Positions 48,811 through 61,050 of a DNA stretch of 64,000 nucleotides are shown piece after piece; within the stretch, counting starts at the first letter, position 1; every line of letters begins with the position of its first letter. The DNA lies in NCBI GenBank assembly GCA_963556495.2, contig OY747713.1:30979961-31043960 (forward strand), given 5' to 3'. The translations under genes and the position numbers were made by a program. Under the pieces are notes generated by a model. It was not told the origin of the DNA and did not search any database. It saw only the letters and a list, made by a program, of their open reading frames with translations. This DNA comes from Valencia hispanica (taxonomy: Eukaryota > Chordata > Actinopteri > Cyprinodontiformes > Valenciidae).

Positions 48811-50459
48811 ATCTACTTTTGAACTAAACCTGTTTAACATTGAAGTTTTGTAGTTCAGGCGATTATTAGCCTTTCAGCTTCTTGTTAACAATTCTAATAG
48901 CTTCATGGCCAAGTTCTCAAGTCTGGTTGGTAATACAAGCTGATAAAGCCTAAAACCTCAATCCCCTTTTGTCACACTGTGTAAATAAAGAAAGAACCCT
49001 CATGGCAGCTGATGAGCGACTTTATTTTTATCACCATAGCTCTGTTTATTTTGAGTGCCGACATCTGATGCGACTTCTGAGCCATTCCTCTGTACTCGGT
49101 GATGCCTCATGGAGAAGCAAAAACGAAAAATAAGGACTGTGTAGTGTTTTCTTTCCTTCTGGTTTGTTTTCCAATCGCCCTTCAAAATGAAGTGGGGTTT
49201 GGCTGCTTCGCAAATGGTGTGCTGGCAGAGATGGACGGAGGACAGAGAAGGAAAAAAAAAGAAATATTACAACTGCACTGTGCATTTCGTCTTGGCTATA
49301 GTTTCGCCTACTGCTACTTAATGTCAGTGACGTGAAGGTTAGTGGAGATTTTCCTGTTCACTGGTCATAATGGTGTGGCTGGATTTTAATTTTTGTTTTC
49401 GGCTAACATTGCAGAGACATCTGAAAAGCAATTTCAGCAAAATCTTTTACACTAATGCATTATTGTTTTAAACAGGAGCTGCTAAAAAAACACATTCCAA
49501 TTTGTGATAAATTCATAATTACATTAATGACTTCCTTGTTAATACATTGTTTAGGAGTAGGATTTTGATCATCATTGACAAGTTTAGTCCCCTAGCACAC
49601 TCTAAGCTGCTTTTTAACAGTCAAATATCTGGCATCCAACTTTCAAGACCAATAAAACTGTCGGCTGAGCTCCCTCTAATAAATCTTCGACCGTATTAGG
49701 CAACAACCCTATTCCAGAATGCACCCTGCATCTTGTAGTATCTCTGTTTTTAATTGTGATTTTTCGTCTGAGAGCTTCACTTGGCCCTGTTGTGCTTGTA
49801 AATTATTTCTCCTCTCAATTTGTAAAAGCGTTACACCACTTACCCCCCTGCTGCGCTAAGCAACGGGATGAAGCATTTTCTCATAACTAAGACGCAGAGA
49901 TCCTTCGGTGACCCCTGGGTCAAGAACGGTTAGTTGTTCCAAGCAGAAGCCAATACGGAACAAGCACCGAAGGGGAACCAAAACTCAATAAACACAATGA
50001 GGGGTGGGGGGGAGTTCAAGGGTGCGCTCGTCGCGATGGAGGCTACGGTGAACGCTCCAGTGGCTGCTGGAGTTTTGATGCTGTAATGTGAAACGGCTGG
50101 GGGAACGGGGGCTACAATTCCCTTCTTTGTCTGGTGTCCACCCCAGCGTCACCCCTCTCTCCTCTCTTCAGCACACCCTCTCAGTGGCTCATCATCTGCG
50201 TCTCTGTCTGTTTCCCCACGTCTGCCACCCATCTCGTTGTCTTGATGACTGGGTTTAACTCCCACCCAGTCTAGCATGACTGCTTTAAATTCATACCTTT
50301 ATCTTTCTCACCACCTGATGTCTCGTCTCATAATTTCACCAATCCAATGCATTTTAAAACTCTTATTTTTCCTCTATTATTTAACAAATCTTTTGCAAAC
50401 CAGCCTTTTATTAGTAAAGCACCCTCTCCCAAAAACTCTCCGCTCCTCTCTCTTCTCAG

Positions 50460-50606
50460 TCTCCGGTGGTATCTGTTGGTTTTGCCAAGTTTCATCCCAA
50501 CTTGGTGGTAGGAGGAACTTACTCGGGACAGATTGTTCTGTGGGACAACCGCAGTCACCGTCGGACCCCCGTCCAGAGGACGCCCCTGTCTGCAGCAGCA
50601 CACACC
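50460..50606 (+). CDS. dync1i1: Dynein 1 intermediate chain 1, exon 11 (WD40)
   Basis: A 147-nt phase 0-0 exon from cttctcag| to CACACC|gtaagg. It reads [37 protein letters not shown] and [21 protein letters not shown] is a WD40 strand D. RSHRRTP is the DYNC1I1 form (DYNC1I2 has RSNKRTP), a third paralogue-specific match. Human has SSVMSVCFARFHP at the start. Confidence 0.97.
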
Positions 50607-52522
50607 GTAAGGCCCTTTATACATAACATACTGTTAAAGGCAAGAAAGCAGAAGCGTAAGATCCCACTCTGTCAATGATCAGGAGATCGCTTTTATATCA
50701 AGATTCCAGTATCAGTGATCTTACTTAATTTTAAATGTATTTATTATGGACCAGTTCTTAATAAATTAGCTCTCATTCAGAAAGCTTTTATTTTCAGCTA
50801 GAAATCAAAGTTTTGATTGGAGTCCACTGAGACTATGATTTTAATCAAAGTATACTTATTTAAATCAAAGTCTGTTTCTATGCTGGAATTTTGGCTATAT
50901 TTGCAGGGACAATAGTTTGACAAAAGGTTTGGAAGATGCAGCAAACCATACAGTTATTCTCTTCGAGTATGTCAAGGTATTGGAACACTTTGTGGCTCCT
51001 GGTGAGTGCATGCAGAACTGAGTAAACTGCGTAGCAAGTCATATTCCTCATTATTATTTAGTCTACGGGCATTTAGAAATATTAACAATAAAAGTTCCTC
51101 AAAAGGTGAAGGGAGAACTACACAAATGTGTGTCCATCCATTCATCCACAAACACATCAGGCAACCAGAAATCTTATGTTTCTGTGGTTCATCCAAGGAT
51201 TCAGTTACATTTCAGAAACCTGTTCAATGCTGTTTAGGATCAGCATAACGAGCTGCTTTCGATTAAAGATGCTCAAGCAAGAAAACAATATCGTTAGCTA
51301 AACAATAAACAGGAAATATTAACATGTTGAATTGAAAATGTTCCTGTACAATATTGGTTGCAGCAAAAATAGATGGCAGTCTTTACTTGCAAAATTCAAC
51401 CAATTTCAAAACAAACAAAAAACCTTTAGGAAAAAAATCAAGAAATTACAATTAATGGCAACTAATTAAACTTAATATTTTTGAAAAAGTAAGAAGAAAG
51501 CAGAATGCCATAGTCTGTGAAACATGACACAGAAAAAAGATTTTACAAAACTATAATTCATGAACTTAGCTTAATGTTGTACACCCAACTAAACCAAATT
51601 TATGGAAATACTTCTTTTTCCTTAAACTTTTGTTCTTTAACACATGTTTTCAGACTTTGTTTTACAAAATGTTTAGTTTTGTAAATGTCATATTTTGCAT
51701 TTCTGGGAGACTGTACAACTTGTTGTGAAAAGAAGAAAACACATTGCAACGGTTGCTCAGTTTAACACCAGTGAACCCGCTGACCCTCAACAAATTACCA
51801 ATGCATGTACCCCATCAACATCTTACAACCCAACTCCTGTTATCGTCCTAACTACAGAAGCCACATACAGCCCCTTACATTGCTACATGTCGTCTGTACT
51901 GTAGGTTAGAAGAGACTGCCTCTCTAGTCCTCTCCAGTTAGTGAGGTCTAGCTTACTAGCATGGTGCTGATTGCTGAATGGACTCTTTGTGCAGTCCAGC
52001 AGACAAATCAATTACTGGCCAGTAATGATATAATGGCTTCACACACTTGTGGATTTGAACAGCAGCACATGTTCCAAGCGTAAAGGGATTGAAAAGGGCC
52101 GCTGCACTCTGGCATGCAAGTTGCCTGTCAGCCTTATGTGCTTTTATTCCCTAGAGTATCTCATTACGTCATGTGTTTCACGGTTTAATTATATAATAAG
52201 AGTGTTTTAACAAATTTGATATTAATAATGAAAAACATTTAAAACTTTAGAAAAAGATCATGGTTCTGACAGCCTTTTGCAATCAGGAATTGTCTGAATA
52301 TGTAACGCACAGGATGACAAATTCAAGACCACCTAAATGCTACCAGTGAAAAAGATTTTCTGGGATTTTGCTTGGTGGATTTGTGATTGATGTTATTTTA
52401 TTGGGAACTGTTTTAACTGTAGCACATTTTCTACCACTTAAGTTGAACTGGAAACATATTGTTTCATCTTACTTCATCTTACTGCTGTGTTTCTTTGTGC
52501 TATTGGACGTTTAATTCCACAG
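50607..52522 (+). other. dync1i1: dync1i1 intron 11 (1.9 kb)
   Basis: Phase-0 intron, gtaagg donor and aattccacag acceptor. AT-rich, with no element I can name. Confidence 0.82.
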
Positions 52523-52636
52523 CACCCGGTATACTGTGTGAACGTGGTCGGCACTCAGAATGCCAACAACCTGATCACTGTATCTACTGATGGGAGGATG
52601 TGTTCGTGGAGTCTCGACATGCTCTCTCAGCCTCAG
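52523..52636 (+). CDS. dync1i1: Dynein 1 intermediate chain 1, exon 12 (WD40)
   Basis: A 114-nt phase 0-0 exon reading [38 protein letters not shown]. [19 protein letters not shown] matches DYNC1I1 (DYNC1I2 has [19 protein letters not shown]). TDGRMCSWS is a WD strand. The donor CAG|gtacag is followed by a second gtac-free stretch, so no alternative donor is apparent. Confidence 0.97.
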
Positions 52637-52853
52637 GTACAGGAAAATGTCACTCATCAGACACGCAGTTCCCACAGATTTAATGTGAAGAGATTTACAG
52701 GAAAAAGCTGTTTTAGCTCACTAGTTCTGGGTTGTTGAAATTGAGCACTTTTTCATTCCCCAAAATCAGTTTTCTATATGAAACTTGACCTAGTGTTTAT
52801 TTTAAGTCTTTAAAGGGCAAATTTGACCAAATCCATGAAACTCTTGTATGTAG
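52637..52853 (+). other. dync1i1: dync1i1 intron 12 (217 nt)
   Basis: Short phase-0 intron with gtacag donor and ttgtatgtag acceptor; the polypyrimidine tract is weak. Confidence 0.85.
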
Positions 52854-52987
52854 GAGACCATGGAACTCGTGTACAACAAATCCAAACCTGTGGCGGTGAC
52901 AGGTATGGCGTTCCCCACGGGAGATGTCAACAACTATGTGGTGGGGAGCGAGGAAGGCACCGTGTACACTGCATCCAGACACGGCAG
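52854..52987 (+). CDS. dync1i1: Dynein 1 intermediate chain 1, exon 13 (WD40)
   Basis: A 134-nt exon (phase 0 in, phase 2 out). It reads [37 protein letters not shown] and YTASRHG, ending in the first two bases of a serine codon at AG|gtgggt. [24 protein letters not shown] is the DYNC1I1 wording (DYNC1I2: ELVHKQSKAVAVTSMSFP). It supplies another propeller blade. The human cysteine in TACRHG is serine here. Confidence 0.97.
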
Positions 52988-53573
52988 GTGGGTGAGATGG
53001 CGGCCAGTTTAAAGGCCATTCAAAAGCTCAGAAATTCCATCTTTTTCCATTCAGTGAACACAGCATATCTAATCACTAACACGTCGTTAGTGATTAGATA
53101 TACTCAGCCTTAGGTGTTTTAAGGGTGAATGAGGTAGTTAAAGTTGAAGTCAGGGAAAACACAAACAGCATAAGAAGTTATTTAAAATGAACCTTTTTAC
53201 TATGGTAGATATATTGGCAGTTCATTCTATGAACTGCTATAAGGTAAAGGTCTACATTCTACAGAGCCTGCTGTTTATAGTTAGAAATGCTAACTAAGCT
53301 GATTGTTATCTATTATGCTAAAGACAGATATGAATTGAAACCATGTAATCAGTTTGCCTTAAAAATAAAACAGTTTCACAGCTAATCTGGCTCTTTATTA
53401 TTATTTAATGGATCAGTATAAGGAGAAATTATCGGCCTCAGAGATGTTTTAATGTTAATGCTTCATATGATGGCTGCTTCCTTAGTAAGATAATCCCAAA
53501 CTCTTAGTATTCTAAAAAAATGCTATTAAATACAAAAAGCCTTATTATAAACGTTTGTTTTAATCTTCCCCAG
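52988..53573 (+). other. dync1i1: dync1i1 intron 13 (586 nt)
   Basis: Phase-2 intron, gtgggt donor and cttccccag acceptor. Contains the perfect hairpin at 53065-53101; otherwise AT-rich with nothing nameable. Confidence 0.85.
53065..53101. repeat. Perfect 16-bp inverted repeat (hairpin)
   Basis: Left arm ATATCTAATCACTAAC (53065-53080), loop ACGTC, right arm GTTAGTGATTAGATAT (53086-53101); every base of the arms pairs. It lies 77 nt after the exon-13 donor, so the nascent transcript would carry a stable stem-loop there. No T-run follows, and a terminator role is not expected in this context. Confidence 0.9.
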
Positions 53574-53718
53574 TAAAGCGGGCATCTGTGAAATGTTCGA
53601 GGGCCATCAGGGGCCGGTTACGGGCATCAGCTGTCACAGTGCCGTGGGCACTGTAGACTTCTCCCACCTCTTTATTACATCTTCCTTCGACTGGACCGTC
53701 AAACTCTGGAGCACCAAG
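53574..53718 (+). CDS. dync1i1: Dynein 1 intermediate chain 1, exon 14 (WD40)
   Basis: A 145-nt exon (phase 2 in, phase 0 out) from tccccag| to ACCAAG|gtacgc. It completes serine and reads [37 protein letters not shown] and [11 protein letters not shown]. This is the canonical GH...WD unit: the GHQGPVTGI start and the FDWTVKLW end mark one complete WD40 repeat. GHQGPVTGI follows DYNC1I1 (I2: GHQGPITGI). Confidence 0.97.
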
Positions 53719-55895
53719 GTACGCCGTGTGTGAGTGCATGTACGTGAGAGGGAGGGAGGGAGAAAAAGGCAGCGGGAACAGATGTGTGGGGGGTTGATTG
53801 TGGCCTCTGAAAGGTTACTTAGAGGGGCTCCTGAGAGAATGAGGGGAGGGAGTTGAGTACATTGGATGAACAACTATTTGAAAATCAGTGTTTCTCTTGC
53901 TTTTTTTGTGTCTCTGTGAGTGTGTGCGTGTGTGTGTGTTGGAGTAAGCTCTTTACAATATGTTGTTGGATATATTTACTGTGTGAGTATACTGTGAAAT
54001 TAATCAGCAGAAGCCAGAAACTCTGATGATTGCGACCTGAATTCATCCTCTCAGGTGTTATGCTCAAAATCTTTGTGCTGTCCCCAGATACACTGATATG
54101 ACATTTGTTTCTTAGTAATAGTAAAGAACAGATGTTAAGTTTATGTTTTACAGATTTGAAATAGATATTCCTAAATACATTACAAAAGTACTTCTTGTTA
54201 TTGTTCTTGTGGTTTACGTCAGTCATCAGAAGGGTATGTGATCACTGATAAATAGCCTAATGCAACACAAAACCAAACATTTTGTTCTTTATGTTAGAAA
54301 AAAACCCTAAAGATAAGCCTTAGAATAATAGAACTAAAAAAATGAATTCTGAAATTTTAAAGGCACACAAGATCTAGGCTCCTAAAATATTTAAAGAGTT
54401 AGAGTAATTTAAGTGGTGAACATTCTATATCTTAGATCTAATTGTCTGTGATTATCAAGTATCTTTGTAAAGTATTCATACCTCATAAACTTTCCTTACA
54501 TTTTGTCAAATTAAAACAACACATGTCAATGTATTATATTGGAAGTTATTGACAGACTGACACAAAGTTGTGCATAATTAAAATATAAATATATATACAT
54601 AACTTTCAATACTTTAAAAAAAGAAATCTAAAAAGTGTGGTGTAGATTTTGTATTCAGCCCCCCTGAGTTAATATTTGCTGCAATTACCGCTGACAATCT
54701 TTTGGGGTTTGTCTCTACAAACTTTGCCCATTTATCAACTGATATTTCTGTCCTTTTTTTGTAGAATATCTTAAGCTCAGTCAGATTGGATGGAGTGTCA
54801 ACGAACATAATTTTTTTGTTTTGCACCAGAATCTCAGTTGGTCTGGACCAAGTCTGGACTTTGACGAGGCAATTCCAACACATGAATATTCTTTGATCAA
54901 AACTATTCCGTTGTAGCCCTTGTCTGTGTAGGATTGTTGTCCTGCGTGGAACTAAACCTCCACCCCAGTATTAACTCTTTTACAGCCTTTTCCCATCTTC
55001 CTGGCCTGGGGATGCCGTCCGTCCGCTGGGGCTATTGCTGTGGTGCCTTGACATGGGGCGGGGGGGGGAGCATTGGGATGTCGGCTGTGGGGATTGACCT
55101 GGGGTGGCAGCGGTGCATGTCGGCCATCGGCTGGCCATGGCCCTCGCGGTGGGGGTCCCAAATGTATGCTCCTCAACCACCTCGACTTCTTCACCCATGA
55201 TGGAAACGGTGTTTGACTTATCCTTGTTTCTTCTGAAATCTACATTAATCTCCTTTGTTTTGTTTACATTCAAGATAAGATGATTGTTTCCACACCATGT
55301 CACAAAGTGGTCCACCAGCTCTCTGTATTCAGCTTCTTGTCCATCTCTGATACACTGATACAAGGGGTAGCAGCATCTCCTGACTTGGTTGAAGACAAAC
55401 TTGTGGAAAGAGAAGTGTCCATGACTGAGGTGAAGAATAAAACATCTGAGGTGTGACAGGAAAGCTGTGGGTCAGAGGACAGTGGGATGTCTGTTTGGCT
55501 GGGAACAGGAGTATGATGCTGAGCTTGTTCCAGAGCTGAATCTATTGAAGAGTGCATTCAGTTCATTGGCTTTGTTCAGACTTCCATCTATCCAATTATT
55601 CCTGTGCTTAAAGCCTGTGATCTTCTTCATTCCTGACCAGACATCTCAGATATTGTTCCTATGTAGTTTGTTCTCCAACCTCTTCCTGTATGCCTCCTTG
55701 CTGTCTCTGATCTTGACTTTAAGTTGCTTCTGTATACTTTTCAATAATTCCCTGTCTCCATTCCTGATGTTGTCCACACAGAAGGTTATATAGGCAGTCA
55801 CACACTCGGTCATGGCATTAATGTCCTCTCCATATGCTTGCCAAAGAGTCATCCAGTCTGTGGTCTCAAAACAACCCTGCAGGGCTTCTTCAGCT

Positions 55896-56690
55896 TCATG
55901 TGACCATTTTCTCACAGTTCTCTTTGTCACAGGTTGCCTCTGAACTGAGTGGTTTATATTCAGAGCAGAGAAAAACAAGATTGTGATCTAATTGCCCCAG
56001 AGGAGTTCTTGGATTGGACATGTATGTATCCTTTTCATTTGCATAAAACAAATACAAGGTCTTGTTTTCTCTTGTGGAGCAGGTGATAAACTGTTGAAAT
56101 GTTGGAAGTGTACATGAGAGCGAGGCATGATTAAAATCACCAGATATTGCCACAAATGCATTGGGGTGCTGGGTCCATACCTTAGCGACAACAGAACTTA
56201 TGACATCACATGCACTGTTGGCAATGGCTGAAGGTGAAATGTAAATAAGTGCCAAAATAACACTGGTGAACCCTTTTGGTAAATAATATGGACGAAAACT
56301 TACTGCCAAGAGTTCAATATCTGGACTCCAGAGATGACACTTCACCGTGACATGTCCTGGATGACACCATCTGTTGTTGACAAGCACTGCTACTCCACCT
56401 CCTTTCCTTTTCCTGCTCCTCTTCAGATCTCTGTCTGCTCGTACAGTCAGGAAGCCTGGCAGAGAGACGTTGGAGTTGGGGATATGATCCTGTAATCACA
56501 TCTCAGTGAAACACATAACACTGCATTTCCAATACTCCGGCTGTATCCTTGTAAGGGCATGGAGTTCATCCATCTTTTTAGCAAGTGATCTCATGTTGCC
56601 CATTATGATTAATGGAGGAGATGGTTTGAACTTCCTCCTTCTCTGTCTCTTTTTTGCTCCTGCTCTGCATCTACGCCTCCTCCATCTCAA
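55896..56690 (-). pseudogene. L2 LINE endonuclease-region pseudogene
   Basis: Translates in pieces into an apurinic-endonuclease-like domain: MGNMRSLAKKMDELHALTR near the start, then GDFNHASLS (catalytic aspartate and asparagine) and PLGQLDHNLVFL (terminal DH pair). Stops and frame changes separate the parts, so no active enzyme results. In intact relatives the domain nicks target DNA for reverse transcription. Confidence 0.75.
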
Positions 56691-56994
56691 CTCATCAAAG
56701 ATTTATGGCTTCAGTTGAGGTATTATTTTAGGTTTTGCAATGTTAATCAGCTGCTCCTGGCCGTAAACCACCTTGTTGCCATGGGTACGCATCATAACAA
56801 GTTATTAAAAAGTGAAAAATTAACAGCAAAAATCCTTCCAGCTTCACAGCACCAAAAACTAGAAAGTGTACAGGTCCAAAAAATGCAATCTTCCTCAAGA
56901 AAACAGAGGAACCAACATCCGAAAAAAACAAAACTCAATATTTGGCCAACAGAGCCACTCCAACATGCAGCCACCCAGAGCTGCGCAATTCTAG

Positions 56995-57014
56995 AATTCT
57001 AGAATTCTAGAATT
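56995..57014. repeat. Tandem AATTCTAG octamer
   Basis: Three consecutive copies of an 8-bp unit at the 5' boundary of the L2 LINE. The LINE 5' end itself begins with aattgcgc, so the repeat may have grown from the junction. Confidence 0.85.
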
Positions 57015-59584
57015 ACCCTCTCCCTCTTAACTTTTTTCCCTACTTCTCTTCATCTTCTTTCTTTCTTCCCCTTTATTTTCCATCTCTGTGTCCATAATAT
57101 CAGAAAAAAACCACACCAATTTCTAATAAAGATTTCTTACACATATATATCAAGCGGAGTACTATAGCAAAAGCCATAATGCTCCACTTGTGTAAGTAAA
57201 TCTGTTGGCCTTCTAGTAGGTACTCTAATTCTGGATGTCGCACTGCCAGACAGGACATGCTAAAAAAACTGTTGTATTTGTAGTGAGATGAAATTACACC
57301 AAACACTAGCATACTATGCAGTTATTAAAAATAGATTACTCCGATTAAAAACATGTACAACTGAGCAGGATAATTTAAACATTTTCACCTTAAAAGATGG
57401 CTGATGCCACCACCGAGTCAAACAAGGCCTTCATGAAAACCATGTGTCTAACTTTTTGTTGGTGCATAACATTCAATCCAATTAGAATACACTGCCATTT
57501 ATGCATGTGAATAAAAATTCAAAGTCTATGAATACTTTTGCAAAGCACTGTAAGCCAGGTAGGGTCTACACACGCTTTAGAGATATATAAGTATCCTGTT
57601 GGTCTTCCTCACTTCTTGTGTTTTTAGCACTTAACCTGACAAACACGCAGAAATGCTTTGCTTCTATATTCCCTGATGTGTTTGTCAAAGTCCCCGCAAA
57701 ACCCCCAAAAGCACTAACAGGATGACGCTGGCTGGCACATTCAAAGTTGGACAGGCTCAAAAGGTGGGCTCTCCCTGTCTCTGCGCTTTTGAGTGACCTC
57801 GTCCACTCAGGGCATTTGCTCTAACTTCAAACTAACACAATGAGTTCCATTTGGCAGCATTTCTGTGGCAGTAAAATCCAAACAGTCACTGCTGTTGTCG
57901 GAGAAAGGCTAGATAAGAGAAAAGTTAGTTAAATCACTGACAGGATGTTTTTTCTGGCACTGAGACAGAAGTTTTAGTTGTGGTTGATTTTACATGTTGC
58001 AGAAAAGACTGAGAAATAAGAAAAACAAAAGGTGCTGATTAGGTTTGTTAGCAAGAGGAAGCAAACCAGGGATTTTAGGTAAAATTACTGGTTTAAAAAA
58101 ACTGATGTAGACTTTCTTTTTAAAGGGTTGAGAAAATAATCTTTGAAGAAACATCCAAAGTGTAAAAATAGCCTGCTAAATATGATAAAAAGCATAATGA
58201 ATTTACCATTATACCTACAGCCTGATTCGGGATCTTGTTTCAGTTTTCATACTTGGCTGCGACTGGCCATAAAGCATTCTGATGAATTCTGGCTCATGTT
58301 TGGAAGCAGCCACTCCATAAAGCTTGTGCAAAGAGCCCTGTGACACATATTAAAACATTTCTGCGGATTTTCATCAGGAGAGTGTGTTATTTTTTCAGGA
58401 TTTGGGAATTCCCTCTCCTTTGAGTGCCACCGCAAGAATGCGTGTCTGTCTGTCTTCCAACATAGCCCATGTTTGTGTGTGGCGGGCACTTACCTGGAGG
58501 TTTGAAGGTGTGTGACTACAGACATGCCGCACATGCCTCTCATACATCTTAAGAAGGCGGTTTTTGCCAAGCTGAAATCCCCTCGAGGTTGGCCTTCAAT
58601 CCTTCAGTCGCTCACACACACCCACACACGCATGCACGCACGCATACACACAGGCCGGCTGTGAATTGTTTTTGTATTCATTCACACGTTTGCCCTCACA
58701 GTTCAAAAAGGCCGTTGTACAGAAGCATGCTAATGTTTTTACTCTCAGTGGTGCAAATATTGTGGTTAGCGAAACAGTTCTGTGCCGGGCCAGAGTTTGA
58801 AGATGTCGCGACAGCTGGGAGTGGGTTTATGATTGTGCATAACTTGAACCGTCTTGCTCTCTTGACCCCAAAACCAGCGTCTACTAAGTGATTGGATGAA
58901 GTATAGTAATTCCACTTCTGCTTTCTGAAGAAGTTAATTAAAGGCCTGCATCACTGTCAGTTCAGGTGATTGTTGAAGAGTGTGGATCAATTCTGAGCTG
59001 AGCGTCGGTAGGTGTCTTTGGAAATTAGATTATTGCAGGGGTGTGCTCTCACAGACCAGAACATAAAGTATTGTTATTAGATTAAAGTGTGTCAGCATGG
59101 CCACAAAACCTGGAATTTGTTTGAATTTTAGCATGCAGAGTGAAACTGGGCAACAATAATGAAAAGCAGGAGTGTCGGTTCTCTCTATGAGAATGACAAC
59201 AGCGTTTAGTTTAACAGGTTCCAAGATTCTCAAGGTGTAACAAGCTTAAGTCAAAACAGCACAGTTTTATAATATTTAAAAAAACATCTAAAATTCTAAA
59301 TGATTTTAATTGAAACAGGCTCTTAACTCTGAATTCATATTGATATCCAATGAGCCACATTGATGCACATCAAGCTCGCCATTTCAGTTTTTAGCAAGTG
59401 GAAGCATTTTTTAGTAAAGTTAAATAAAATTCTGACACTCTTTTTGCTAAATTAGTTTTTGCAAGCATAATTGAACTGTTGGAATTTAGAGTGGTGGTGG
59501 TGGTGGGGTCCAAGAACCTACCCTGGTTCCCATAGTTAAAACGTGCATTAAGTTGCTAGTTACTTACCTTGTAAATTGTTGATA

Positions 59585-59992
59585 CTAGGGATGTGTATTG
59601 GCAAGAATCTGGTGATACAATATGTGTCACAATACAGGGGGGATGACACGATATATTGGGATACTATGAGTAAGACTATATATTGTGATTTTTAAAACTG
59701 AATTTAACTGTAGAAAAACTGTCACAGCATTCTAAGCAGTCCAACCTGTTTCAACACATCCAGTTTTAATACTAGATCTAGTAGATCCACTGGAACAAAG
59801 GTGAAAACAGCCACCAAATAGCAGTCATACTTTTAATTTTACTACAAAACCTATTGTCATTAATGGTTCCATTCAAATTCTAAAAGATGAAATGAAAATA
59901 AAAATTTATACATTGCTTTTGAATATCGATACAATATTGTGACATAAAATATTGAGATATATCAGCGTATCGATATTTTCTCAAATCTCTAG
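59585..59992. mobile_element. CTAG-tipped MITE
   Basis: The left end reads ctagggatgtgtattggcaa and the right end, reverse complemented, ctagagatttgagaaaatat. The interior has tatcgatac/gtatcgata-type repeats (atatcgatacaatattg). Non-coding, 408 bp. The ends look like the CTAGGGATG-type short elements common in fish; superfamily unknown. Confidence 0.5.
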
Positions 59993-60989
59993 TTGAAACC
60001 AAAATGTCCTATTAGTACCACCAAAGGCAGTCCAATTGCTAATAAGACAGAGGTAATTTTGGATGAGGTGCTACACCCTGAGGATTGCAGTAAAAGTTGC
60101 TAGTGCATTTTGATCTAAAATGTCAATTATTATGTCTTGCACAATCTGAAATCATGTTTTCTAGATGCCTCTTTTTAGGTTCTGAAAACAGATTTAAGGT
60201 CCTCCAGTATTACTTTATTCCACTCTATTAAGGTTTGGTTTTCCAGCTCAGACATGCAAGAAGCTTTGTAGCCTACCATCACTGGAAAGATAATGACAAC
60301 CAAGTACCTTCTGTGTGGCGCCCCTCGGATTAAACTATGTTTTGAGATTAGTTTTAAAACTTTTCACATTCTTTTGAAATGGTTGAAAAGGCCCAAACAG
60401 AAGCTTAAACCAGTATCAGTTCTGTTGATTTATTTAAGTCATGTATAATTTTGAGCATATAACTAAAGTAGGTGACGGACAGATTTTAAAGCCAATTAAA
60501 GAGAAGAAAAGAGAGTTATTGTAGAAAGATGAGTTATGACGAAAGACTTAGGATGATGAGTAAAGAATGAGTAGAATAAAAGATGACATGATGAGATCTT
60601 AACAGCGGCCCATCGACTTTTTGAGTACAATAACTGTGAAGCAGAGAAAAATAAATTACTTCTTCTGCCATCTGGCTGACTGGAAAACTATTTCAATCAA
60701 ACTTGAAATTTACTCGGCCTTTTGTTTGTGCTGTTTCTGCGTACGTGTCTTCCAGAAACTTTGGAGCAAGAAAGTTAAGGGGTAATGGTGGGGTAAGAAT
60801 GAGTAAGAGAGACAAAATACTGTACATTCTTTTATTTCACTCCTCCAGCCAACCTGTCTCCTCTCCATGACCCCTCCCACTCTTCTTGTCAGGAACGCAG
60901 TTTAGTTTCTTAACCCCCTGGAATCCCAGCTGTCAGTCTGAAAAATGGAGAATGAACACACGCACACACACCTACACACGCACACACAC

Positions 60990-60990
60990 C

Positions 60991-61045
<55 letters not shown>
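60990..61045. repeat. (CA)n microsatellite
   Basis: About 28 CA units, preceded by imperfect CA from 60957. Confidence 0.95.

Positions 61046-61050
<5 letters not shown>

Larger units (their letters stand above)
37838..50459 (+). other. dync1i1: dync1i1 intron 10 (12.6 kb)
   Basis: Phase-0 intron, gtactc donor and ttctcag acceptor. Apart from the repeats listed, the stretches at about 39750-41290, 41860-48310 and 48820-50450 hold nothing I can name. Several short frames exist but none shows a recognisable domain. A short (atcc)n lies at about 47938-47953. Confidence 0.82.
55000..57014 (-). mobile_element. L2-type LINE, internally deleted and 3'-truncated
   Basis: Minus-strand non-LTR retrotransposon. 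The 5' end at about 57000 is preceded by three copies of AATTCTAG. At 56496-56690 it reads RRRKFKPSPPLIIMGNMRSL, the start of the ORF2 endonuclease region. The 55896-56387 stretch holds GDFNH and LGQLDHNLVFL, the endonuclease catalytic region. Then come KRTVRKWSHEAEEALQGCF and ELLKSIQKQLKVKIRDSKEA with a deletion between them, and finally ELVDHFVTWCGNNHLILNV and NKTKEINVDFRRN from the reverse transcriptase C-terminal side. The catalytic middle of the reverse transcriptase is missing. The 3' end changes at about 55165 into a GC-rich stretch (55000-55165) that I cannot assign. Confidence 0.8.
54455..57552 (-). mobile_element. Tc1-like relic interrupted by an L2 LINE
   Basis: The left part (54455-54985) starts with a decayed terminal repeat (tttgtaaagtattcatacct). 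It continues through ttgctgcaattaccgctgac, cagtcagattggatggagtg and ggattgttgtcctgc, antisense landmarks of the common fish Tc1 transposase. The right end, tatgaatacttttgcaaagc then actgta, is at 57530-57552. About 2 kb of L2-type LINE and related sequence lies between. The transposase frame is destroyed and its middle is missing. Confidence 0.7.
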
